Origin: Rubrobacteraceae bacterium
GTDB taxonomy: Bacteria > Actinomycetota > Rubrobacteria > Rubrobacterales > Rubrobacteraceae
Assembly: GCA_013698525.1 (NCBI GenBank)
Contig: JACCSM010000090.1
Coordinates: forward strand, 1-11,627
Direction of reading: 5' to 3'
Length of the DNA stretch: 11,627 nucleotides
The translations under genes and the position numbers were made by a program. Positions 6,707 to 11,627 of this stretch are shown in pieces; positions within the stretch are counted from its first letter, which is position 1; the number at the start of each line of letters is the position of its first letter. Below the pieces are notes generated by a model. It made no database searches, had not been told where the DNA came from, and was given only the letters and a program-made list of their open reading frames with translations.

Positions 6707-6725
6707 TTGCAGAAAAATGCTGCAA
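6707..6725. repeat. Short inverted repeat TTGCAG-N7-CTGCAA
   Basis: Perfect 6-bp arms with an A-rich loop lie mid-way between rpmH and the DnaA boxes. A competing hairpin GCTG-CAAAA-CAGC overlaps its right arm. A second imperfect symmetry (GAAGCC 6802-6807 with GGCTTC 6820-6825) lies further right. I see no gene in 6581-6874; these symmetries, the rpmH promoter and the DnaA boxes are all I can name there. Confidence 0.25.
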
Positions 6726-6829
6726 AACAGCTTTTAGGATGTGTGCATTGCCAGGATCATCCAACGTGTTACAGGGTCTGAAGCACACCCGATTGAGCTT
6801 CGAAGCCGCCCCGAAGCTTGGCTTCTTTG

Positions 6830-6868
6830 TGGTTATCCACAACCTGTGGATAAATTTGTGGATAACCA
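6830..6868. promoter_or_regulatory. Three DnaA boxes upstream of the dnaA operon (likely autoregulatory)
   Basis: Three exact 9-mer boxes occur: TTATCCACA at 6833-6841 and its reverse complement TGTGGATAA at 6845-6853 and 6857-6865. Starts are exactly 12 bp apart. The outer two lie in perfect 13-bp inverted arms (6830-6842 and 6856-6868). They stand just before the GHKL-HTH gene, so DnaA probably binds here to autoregulate the operon, and the cluster could also act as a second origin subregion as in bipartite origins. Confidence 0.9.
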
Positions 6869-6892
6869 TCTTAATTGCCTGCAAAAGCTGAT

Positions 6893-6921
6893 TTTATGCC
6901 CTTAGGCTATAGCGCTATGAT
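6893..6921 (+). promoter_or_regulatory. Possible promoter of the dnaA operon
   Basis: TATGAT (6916-6921) is a good -10; TTTATG (6893-6898) 17 nt upstream is a poor -35. If real, transcription begins near 6928 and the following protein must start at the ATG pair 6950/6953 or later. Low confidence. Confidence 0.22.
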
Positions 6922-7741
6922 GAGGGGTGCGCTAAATTCCCTTCTGGGGATGATGCACGCGCAGCGGACACTAGGGGAGACGGACCAGGCGGGCATAGAC
7001 GTTCGCATAGCAGTCTATCCCAGCGGCGGCACCCCGGAGATAACCGAAGTCTCGGCGGCCAACCCTGGTTCCGCCACGCAGAAGTTCACCAGGTTCGTGA
7101 CGGAGAAGGTGAGAGAGGCTGGGGGCGGAGTTCCCGAGGAAGCTATTCGGGAGGTAGTGGAGAACCTCATTCACGCCGGCTACCGCGGGGTGGTTATCTC
7201 CATTCTCGAGGAGGGCAACGTGGTGCGGGTCTCGGACAAGGGACCAGGGGTGGAGAGCAAGAGCAGGGCGATGGAGTTCGGTTTCAGCGGCGCCACACCC
7301 GAGACGCTCGGTGAGATCCGGGGCGTCGGAGCCGGGCTCGGCATCGCACGCGCGGCGGCCGAGAAGGTCGGCGGGAGTGTCACCATCGAAGACAACATCG
7401 GTGGCGGCACCGTGGCCACCGTCTCCGTTGCCGGCGATGAGAGAGTGGTCGAGGAACGGGAGGCTTCTGAGCCGTCCCCGCAGAGACGGTACCCCGACGG
7501 AGTACCGCGGATGAACATCTCCGAGAGGCAGCAGAAGGCCCTCATCACGGTCCTCGAGTGCGGTGAGGTTGGTCCATCGACCGTGGCCGACAGGCTGGAG
7601 ATAAGCGTAAGCACCGCGTACAGGGATCTCTCGGTCCTCGAAGAGCACGGCCTCGTCATGGCCGACGAGTCGGGCAAGCGCCTCATCTCCCCGCTCGGTA
7701 GGGATCTGGTCGAGTCCATAATCAACGCCTGGGTCAAGTAA
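6896..7741 (+). CDS. GHKL-type ATPase domain fused to winged helix-turn-helix, dnaA-linked regulator (uncharacterised)
   Basis: I do not recognise a named family. With the ATG at 6896 it is 281 residues. The central part carries the motifs of a Bergerat/GHKL ATPase as in SpoIIAB/RsbW anti-sigma kinases: an N-box REVVENLIHAGY (Glu and Asn four apart), a G1 box VSDKGPGV, and a G2 box GVGAGLGIA. It ends with GGSVTIEDNIGGGTVATVSV. No histidine-phosphotransfer helix, sensor or membrane segment is visible. After an acidic linker, the last 75 residues (ISERQQKALITVLECGEVGP, STVADRLEISVSTAYRDLSV, LEEHGLV) form a DeoR/MarR-like winged HTH. The first 50 residues are unassigned. Starts at TTG 6875, ATG 6917 or ATG 6950 are also possible, and none has a good ribosome-binding site. 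It stops 2 nt before dnaA and is preceded by DnaA boxes, so it is very probably co-transcribed with dnaA. It could be a nucleotide-responsive DNA-binding regulator of the operon or origin; that role is inference. Confidence 0.85.
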   Translation: MPLGYSAMMRGALNSLLGMMHAQRTLGETDQAGIDVRIAVYPSGGTPEITEVSAANPGSATQKFTRFVTEKVREAGGGVPEEAIREVVENLIHAGYRGVVISILEEGNVVRVSDKGPGVESKSRAMEFGFSGATPETLGEIRGVGAGLGIARAAAEKVGGSVTIEDNIGGGTVATVSVAGDERVVEEREASEPSPQRRYPDGVPRMNISERQQKALITVLECGEVGPSTVADRLEISVSTAYRDLSVLEEHGLVMADESGKRLISPLGRDLVESIINAWVK

Positions 7742-7743
7742 GC

Positions 7744-9087
7744 GTGGCCGGTAAGGCCGAGCAAGTCTGGACCGAGGTCTTGGATCGGGCCTCCGAACAC
7801 ATAGACGTCTCGTCGCTCCGGGTCTGGTTCGAGGGCATACGCCCCGTAGCCCTATACGAGGATCAGCTGGAGATCTCGGTCCCCAACACGTTCGCCAAGG
7901 AGTATATCGAGAGCCGCTTCAGGCCGCTTCTGGAGGAGGCGCTCGACGACGTAGTAGGCCAGGAGACTTCCCTGGTTGTCAGCGTCGGAGGGCCAGGCAT
8001 CCACAAGGGGAACGGTGCTGCCGCGGAGGGTGCTGAGTCTGTTCTGAACGCGCGTGCGCCCAGGTCTTTCAGGGCCAAATACACATTTGACACGTTCGTC
8101 ATCGGGGCGGGAAACAGGTTCGCCCACGCGGCTACGCTCGCCGTCGCCGAGACCCCCGGCCTCGTCTACAACCCGCTCTTTATCTACGGCGGCGTGGGTT
8201 TGGGTAAGACCCATCTCTTGCGCGCCCTGGGGCACTACGTGGAGGACCAGGACCCGAGCATGAGGATCCGCTACGTTACCTGCGAGCAGTTCACGAACGA
8301 CTTCATAAACTCGATGAGGGACAACGCGCCCCTCGAGTTCCAGAAGCGCTACCGCGAGAATGACGTTCTCCTGGTCGACGACATCCAGTTCCTCGAGAAC
8401 AAAGTCGAGACCCAGGAGGCTTTCTTCCACACCTTCAACGCTCTCTACGAGGAGAACAAGCAGATCGTCATAGCCTCGGACAGGCACCCGAGGTACATCC
8501 AGACACTAGAGAACCGGCTGGTCAGCCGGTTCGAGTGGGGCCTGGTGACGGACATCCAGCCGCCCGACCTGGAGACGAGGATCGCCATACTGCGCAAGAA
8601 AGCCCTTATGGACCATCTCGAGGTCGACGACGACGTGCTGACCTTTATCGCCTCGAAGGTCTCGACGAACATCAGGGAGCTCGAAGGGGCCCTCGTGCGC
8701 ATTCTGGCCTACGCCTCGCTCTACGGCCGGCAAGTCAGCGCCGATCTCGCCGAAGAGGTCCTCAGGGACATCCTGCCCGACCAGGCCTACCGTGAGATCC
8801 CCATAGAACTCATCCAACACGAGGTCTGCCGCTACTTCGGTGTCGCGAAGGCTGACCTCATCGGCCAGAGCCGCTCTAAAGGTTTCGCATACCCCAGGCA
8901 GGTCGCCATGTACCTCTCCCGAGAGCTCACCGACGTGTCACTCCCCAAAATAGGGAAGGCCTTCGGCGGACGCGACCATTCCACAGTTATGCACGCCACG
9001 GCAAAGATAGCCAACCTCATAAATAGCGACCGCGATGTCTTCTCCCAGATACACGAGATCACCCAACAGGTAAAGAGCAAGAGGTGA
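7744..9087 (+). CDS. dnaA: Chromosomal replication initiator protein DnaA
   Basis: AAA+ initiator that binds DnaA boxes, forms an ATP-bound filament and melts the origin. It is 447 residues, typical length. Domain I (about 1-80) contains VWFEGIRPVAL. A short Gly/Ala-rich domain II follows (about 82-105). Domain III has Walker A GGVGLGKT (149-156), Walker B LLVDDIQF (209-216), the arginine-finger region RLVSRFEWGL (Arg262) and sensor II STNIRELEGAL (Arg311). Domain IV ends with the DnaA signature YPRQVAMYLSRELTDVSL then GKAFGGRDHSTVMHA (to 418), which contacts the box. The start is GTG, 2 nt after the TAA of the GHKL-HTH gene, without a strong Shine-Dalgarno, so translation looks coupled to that gene. 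Confidence 0.99.
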   Translation: MAGKAEQVWTEVLDRASEHIDVSSLRVWFEGIRPVALYEDQLEISVPNTFAKEYIESRFRPLLEEALDDVVGQETSLVVSVGGPGIHKGNGAAAEGAESVLNARAPRSFRAKYTFDTFVIGAGNRFAHAATLAVAETPGLVYNPLFIYGGVGLGKTHLLRALGHYVEDQDPSMRIRYVTCEQFTNDFINSMRDNAPLEFQKRYRENDVLLVDDIQFLENKVETQEAFFHTFNALYEENKQIVIASDRHPRYIQTLENRLVSRFEWGLVTDIQPPDLETRIAILRKKALMDHLEVDDDVLTFIASKVSTNIRELEGALVRILAYASLYGRQVSADLAEEVLRDILPDQAYREIPIELIQHEVCRYFGVAKADLIGQSRSKGFAYPRQVAMYLSRELTDVSLPKIGKAFGGRDHSTVMHATAKIANLINSDRDVFSQIHEITQQVKSKR

Positions 9088-9183
9088 CCCCGAACCCCCT
9101 CCCCCAGGGTAAGGAGATTGTAACACGAAATATGCATTGAATGTGTATTCTGTCCACACCCGGTCCACAGGGTATCGTCGTCC

Positions 9184-9266
9184 TGTGGATAAGTCGCCGG
9201 AAAGCTTCCACAACCTGGTCCAGTTATCCACAGAAACTGTGGATAACTCCTTCAAGCTGTGGATAA
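9184..9266. other. oriC left DnaA-box group (4 exact boxes)
   Basis: Boxes stand at 9184-9192 (reverse), 9224-9232 (forward), 9238-9246 (reverse) and 9258-9266 (reverse). The second and third sit in a perfect inverted repeat with 12-bp arms and an AAA centre (9222-9248). The forward box at 9224 is the only one in the left half against the prevailing orientation. Confidence 0.93.
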
Positions 9267-9322
9267 AGACAGCTGGAAACAAGGAATTCAGGCAATTTGT
9301 AGCATTTGAGTGGAGAGAGGCC

Positions 9323-9406
9323 TGTGGATAAACCTGTGGATAAGAGGGGTAAAATCTGTGGATAACCCTGTGGATAAAATTGTGGATAACTCTATCCTGT
9401 GGATAA
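9323..9406 (-). other. oriC central DnaA-box array (6 exact boxes, one orientation)
   Basis: TGTGGATAA occurs at 9323, 9335, 9357, 9369, 9381 and 9398 (first base given). Steps are 12, 22, 12, 12 and 17 bp. The repeated 12-bp step (9-bp box plus 3-bp spacer) would place neighbouring DnaA molecules in a regular arrangement. All six share the same orientation. Confidence 0.95.
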
Positions 9407-9414
9407 CTCGCCAC

Positions 9415-9529
9415 TTATCCACAATCTGTCCACAGGAAATGGCGGGTTATCCACAATTTTATCCACAGGCACGAGGAGGACCATTTGGCTTATGTAAAGC
9501 GGATTTTCTGAGTTATCCACATATCCACA
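9415..9529 (+). other. oriC right DnaA-box group, opposite orientation
   Basis: TTATCCACA occurs at 9415, 9447, 9459 and 9513 (first base), and the one-mismatch ATATCCACA at 9521 overlaps the last by one base. All point toward the AT-rich unwinding segment and dnaN. A weaker CTGTCCACA lies at 9426-9434. Confidence 0.93.
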
Positions 9530-9585
9530 GGCCTTATTATTATTATTATTCTAATAGATATATGGTTTAGGTAGTAATAATAAGG
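9530..9585. other. DNA unwinding element with DnaA-trio-like repeats
   Basis: After the last two boxes comes a short GC stretch (CAGGCC), then five TTA repeats (9534-9548) and TTCTAATAG. On the complementary strand read 3'-5' these are AAT units, matching the published DnaA-trio pattern 3'-(G/A)AT-5' of the basal unwinding system. The order boxes, GC spacer, trios agrees with the B. subtilis arrangement as I know it. An inverted copy TAGTAATAATAAGG lies at 9572-9585; CCTTATTATTA (9532-9542) and TAATAATAAGG (9575-9585) are exact reverse complements. Confidence 0.85.
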
Positions 9586-9600
9586 TGAGAAGGGAGTTGT

Positions 9601-10740
9601 ATGAGGGCAGTTTGTAGCACTGAAACGTTCGGCAAAAAGTTGGCGCTGGTCTCGCGCGGGGTCTCTGCGAGGTCGACCATCCAGTTGCTTGGGGGGATAC
9701 TTCTGGAGGGTAGGGGAGAGGCGCTAGCGTTATCCTCGACGGACATGGAGATCTCGATCCAGACGTCGTCGCTGGCTGAGGTCGAAGGAGAAGGGCGCGT
9801 TGTGATACCGGCCCGCATCTTCAACGACATCGTACGGTCGCTGCCTGGCGGAAGCTTCTCGCTGGAGCACGACTCCTCCGAGGGGATGGTCAGGCTCGTG
9901 GCTGGGGAGAACGAGTACCGCATTCGGGCTTACGCGGCCGACGACTACCCGCAGCTACCCGTCTTCCCTGAAGAGGGCACCTTCAGGATGTCGGGGGAGT
10001 CGCTCGTGGAGACCGTAGAGAAAGTGTCACGCTCGTACTCGCGGGACGAGACCAGGCCCGTGTTGACGGGGATCCTGATCAGCTTCGAGGACTCGCGCGT
10101 AAGGATGGTCACGACCGACTCCTACCGCCTCAGCATCAAGGAGACTGAGCTCGCCACCACCTCCTTCGAAGGATCGAGGGAGGCGATCATACCGGCGAGG
10201 GCGATGCAGGAGGTCTCCAGGGTCTTCTCCGGTTCTGATGAGGAGGACGTCGAGGTGGCGCTCTCAGAGAACCAGGCGTTGTTCAGGATCGGCGACGTCG
10301 TCTTGGGCACGCGGCTCATCGACGGCAACTTCCCCGAGTACAGGCGACTCTTGCCTGGAGGATTCGAGCGTGAGATCTCAGTTTCGCGGGAGGAGTTGAT
10401 CGGCACCCTGAGGCGGGTCAACCTCTTCGCCGCCCGCCAGACGCCGCCGGTCCCCGTTAGCCTCTCCTTCTCCGAAGGTTCCGTCGAGGTGATCGTGCGG
10501 AACGGCGAGATCGGAGACGCGCACGAGAGGCTTGAGGCGGACAGCGAGGACGAGTTCCTGATCTCCTTCAACCCCGGCTACCTGCTCGATGGGGTCTCTG
10601 CGATAGATTCGGAGAACGTCGTCTTCAAGCTCAACGAGCCACTCAAGCCTGGGCTCATCGTGCCGGAGAAGAACGGGAACGGTGAAGAGCCCGACTTCTT
10701 GTACCTGATCATGCCGATGCGCGACCCTTCACGCGGCTGA
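9601..10740 (+). CDS. dnaN: DNA polymerase III beta subunit (sliding clamp)
   Basis: Dimeric ring that tethers DNA polymerase III and many repair proteins to DNA. It is 379 residues with the three repeated clamp folds at about 1-125, 126-250 and 251-379. Recognisable segments are LALSSTDMEISIQT, RIRAYAADDYPQLP, RPVLTGILISFED with MVTTDSYRLSI, LIDGNFPEYRRLLP, and the C-terminal YLIMPMR that closes the ring and lines the hydrophobic partner pocket; five extra residues follow it. The ATG has AAGGGAG about 4-5 nt upstream, immediately to the right of the unwinding element. It opens the dnaN-S4-recF operon. Confidence 0.98.
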   Translation: MRAVCSTETFGKKLALVSRGVSARSTIQLLGGILLEGRGEALALSSTDMEISIQTSSLAEVEGEGRVVIPARIFNDIVRSLPGGSFSLEHDSSEGMVRLVAGENEYRIRAYAADDYPQLPVFPEEGTFRMSGESLVETVEKVSRSYSRDETRPVLTGILISFEDSRVRMVTTDSYRLSIKETELATTSFEGSREAIIPARAMQEVSRVFSGSDEEDVEVALSENQALFRIGDVVLGTRLIDGNFPEYRRLLPGGFEREISVSREELIGTLRRVNLFAARQTPPVPVSLSFSEGSVEVIVRNGEIGDAHERLEADSEDEFLISFNPGYLLDGVSAIDSENVVFKLNEPLKPGLIVPEKNGNGEEPDFLYLIMPMRDPSRG

Positions 10741-10751
10741 CCACAGGCGCC

Positions 10752-10946
10752 TTGCGGATCCCACCGGGCACGACGCTGGGCCGGGCGCTCAAGGCTGCCA
10801 GCCTCGTCGGGACGGGCGGTGAGGCGAAAGTCCTGATCCAGGCCGGAGAGGTCAGCGTGAACGGGGAGGTCGAGACGCGCCGCGGCCGCAGGCTGGAGGA
10901 GGGCGACGTGGTCGAGTTGGGGGACGAGCGGTTGGTGATCGGTTGA
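10752..10946 (+). CDS. S4-domain RNA-binding protein (YaaA/RlbA type)
   Basis: A 64-residue protein with a single S4 RNA-binding fold: LGRALKAASLVGTGGEAKVL, IQAGEVSVNGEVETRRGRRL, then EEGDVVELGDERLVI. This is the family seen between dnaN and recF in many Gram-positive bacteria (yaaA in B. subtilis), sometimes discussed with ribosome assembly; its precise job is not settled. The start is TTG at 10752, 11 nt after the dnaN stop, with only a weak ribosome-binding site. The stop overlaps the recF start as TTGA, so all three genes are probably coupled. Confidence 0.93.
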   Translation: MRIPPGTTLGRALKAASLVGTGGEAKVLIQAGEVSVNGEVETRRGRRLEEGDVVELGDERLVIG

Positions 10947-11627
10947 GCGCCTATCTGCGGGCCTTGCGCCTGGTCAACTTCCGCAACTACGTCGACGCTA
11001 CGGCCCTGCTCGCCCCCGGTCTGAACGTGGTCGTCGGGGATAACGCCCAGGGAAAGACGAACCTTCTCGAGGCCATCGCTTTCAACGTCACGGGCTCCTC
11101 GCCGCGCACCCCGAAGGAGAACGAGGTCGTCCGGTGGGGCGCAGACTTCACCCGCACCGAGGCCCGTATAGCAGTCGACGGCTCCACCGGCGAACGCGCC
11201 GTAGCCATCGGCTACGCCCCGGGGCAGAAGAAGCGCATCACGGTCGACGGGGTCCCTGCCCCTTCCCTCACCAACTACGCCGCCGGTGGCGCGGGGGCCC
11301 GCGTCGTCACGTTCTTCCCTGACGACATAAGGGTCGTTAAGGGCGCGCCCTCGGACCGCAGGGAGTTCCTGGACGCCCTGCTCTCCTCGCTGCGTCCTGC
11401 TTACGCCCGCGCGGCGGTCGAGTACGCCAGGGCCGTCCAGCAGCGCAACCAGCTCCTGAGACGCATCAGGGACGGGTTCTCCTCAGAGAGGACGCTGGCG
11501 ACGTGGGACAGGAAGGTCGTAGAACTCGGAAAAACCATCCTCGCCGGGCGCGAGGCGGCTTTGCCCATCCTCGAGGAACATTTCAAAGACGCTCTAAGGG
11601 CCCTGTACGGCCCCGAGAAGGCCGCGA
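10943..11627 (+). CDS. recF: DNA replication and repair protein RecF, N-terminal part (cut by window end)
   Basis: SMC-like ATPase that helps load RecA at single-strand gaps. 228 codons are present and the frame stays open at the window end; full-length RecF is usually about 360-380 residues. Visible are LRALRLVNFRNYVDA at the N-terminus, Walker A VGDNAQGKTNLLEAI (about 31-45), the RecF motif TFFPDDIRVVKGAPSDRREF (about 132-151) followed by LDALLSSLRPAYARA, and QQRNQLLRRI. The start is TTG at 10943 overlapping the S4 gene stop by 3 nt, which leaves the standard N-terminal distance to the LVNFRNY motif. Confidence 0.97.
   Translation, partial: MSAYLRALRLVNFRNYVDATALLAPGLNVVVGDNAQGKTNLLEAIAFNVTGSSPRTPKENEVVRWGADFTRTEARIAVDGSTGERAVAIGYAPGQKKRITVDGVPAPSLTNYAAGGAGARVVTFFPDDIRVVKGAPSDRREFLDALLSSLRPAYARAAVEYARAVQQRNQLLRRIRDGFSSERTLATWDRKVVELGKTILAGREAALPILEEHFKDALRALYGPEKAA

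Larger units (their letters stand above)
9088..9600. other. oriC: oriC: chromosomal replication origin between dnaA and dnaN
   Basis: 513-bp non-coding region. It holds 14 exact DnaA boxes, nine as TGTGGATAA and five as TTATCCACA, one single-mismatch box (ATATCCACA, 9521-9529) and weaker CTGTCCACA copies at 9150-9158 and 9426-9434. An AT-rich unwinding segment lies next to dnaN. The first 90 bases (9088-9180) carry only the weak boxes. Small open frames across this region are made of box repeats and are not genes. Confidence 0.97.

Noticed and set aside
6748..6778. Possible plus-strand promoter with -35 TTGCCA upstream of the DnaA boxes
   Set aside because: The matching -10 (TACAGG or TTACAG) is poor and spacing is 15-16 nt, so it is not distinguishable from chance.
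6802..6828. GAAGCC/GGCTTC hairpin followed by TTT as a terminator
   Set aside because: There is no plus-strand gene upstream to terminate, the loop is 12 nt and the T-run is only three bases.
6971..7648. Minus-strand open frame opposite the GHKL-HTH gene
   Set aside because: The plus-strand frame shows ordered ATPase and HTH motifs and continues into the dnaA operon; the minus frame shows none.
9184..9529. CRISPR-like array of short repeats in oriC
   Set aside because: Repeats are only 9 bp, match the DnaA box exactly, occur in both orientations and have no spacer-length regularity of a CRISPR.
9137..9570. Small open frames through oriC, including ones at 9137-9331 and 9310-9570
   Set aside because: Their translations are repeats of the DnaA box (CGQ/VDN-like patterns), and the region is non-coding origin.

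Overview
The window is the chromosomal replication-origin region of a high-GC Gram-positive bacterium. The gene order is the classic one: rpmH-rnpA-yidD-yidC-jag-rsmG-parA-parB runs leftward and dnaA-oriC-dnaN-S4-recF runs rightward. The GC-rich genes, frequent GTG/TTG starts, heavy use of AGG arginine codons, parS sites of the TTTCACGTGAAA type and exact TTATCCACA DnaA boxes suggest a deep-branching actinobacterium, with a Rubrobacter-like organism my best guess. That placement is inference from layout and protein style, not from a search.

Left part (1-6580, minus strand). From right to left this is a ribosome/membrane/segregation operon: L34 (rpmH, too short for a simple ORF scan), RNase P protein, YidD, the YidC insertase, the Jag/KhpB RNA-binding protein, RsmG, ParA and ParB. 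Neighbouring genes are mostly separated by 26 nt or less or overlap by 4-8 nt. The exception is a 122-150 nt gap between jag and rsmG, which carries two near-consensus parS sites with a perfect 9-bp inverted repeat between them. Downstream of parB lie a secreted coiled-coil lytic transglycosylase and, cut by the window edge, the N-terminus of a ModA-like molybdate-binding lipoprotein.

Centre (6581-7741). The divergent intergenic region holds a candidate rpmH promoter on the left and three exact DnaA boxes on the right. Next comes an unusual gene: a stand-alone GHKL-type ATPase domain (SpoIIAB/RsbW-like motifs) fused to a C-terminal winged helix-turn-helix. It ends 2 nt before the dnaA start, so it is probably the first gene of the dnaA operon. 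It is the least standard element here and the best candidate for an undescribed regulatory system, possibly linking a cellular signal to replication initiation.

Right part (7744-11627). dnaA is intact. It is followed by a 513-bp oriC with 14 exact DnaA boxes, one single-mismatch box and several weaker ones. Most left-hand boxes point one way and all right-hand boxes the other, with a recurring 12-bp phase. At the dnaN side the boxes lead through a short GC stretch into five TTA repeats, which is the layout of a bacterial basal unwinding system (DnaA boxes, GC spacer, DnaA-trios). An inverted copy of the repeats sits next to the dnaN ribosome-binding site. dnaN, a small S4-domain RNA-binding protein and recF (cut by the window end) follow as a tight operon.
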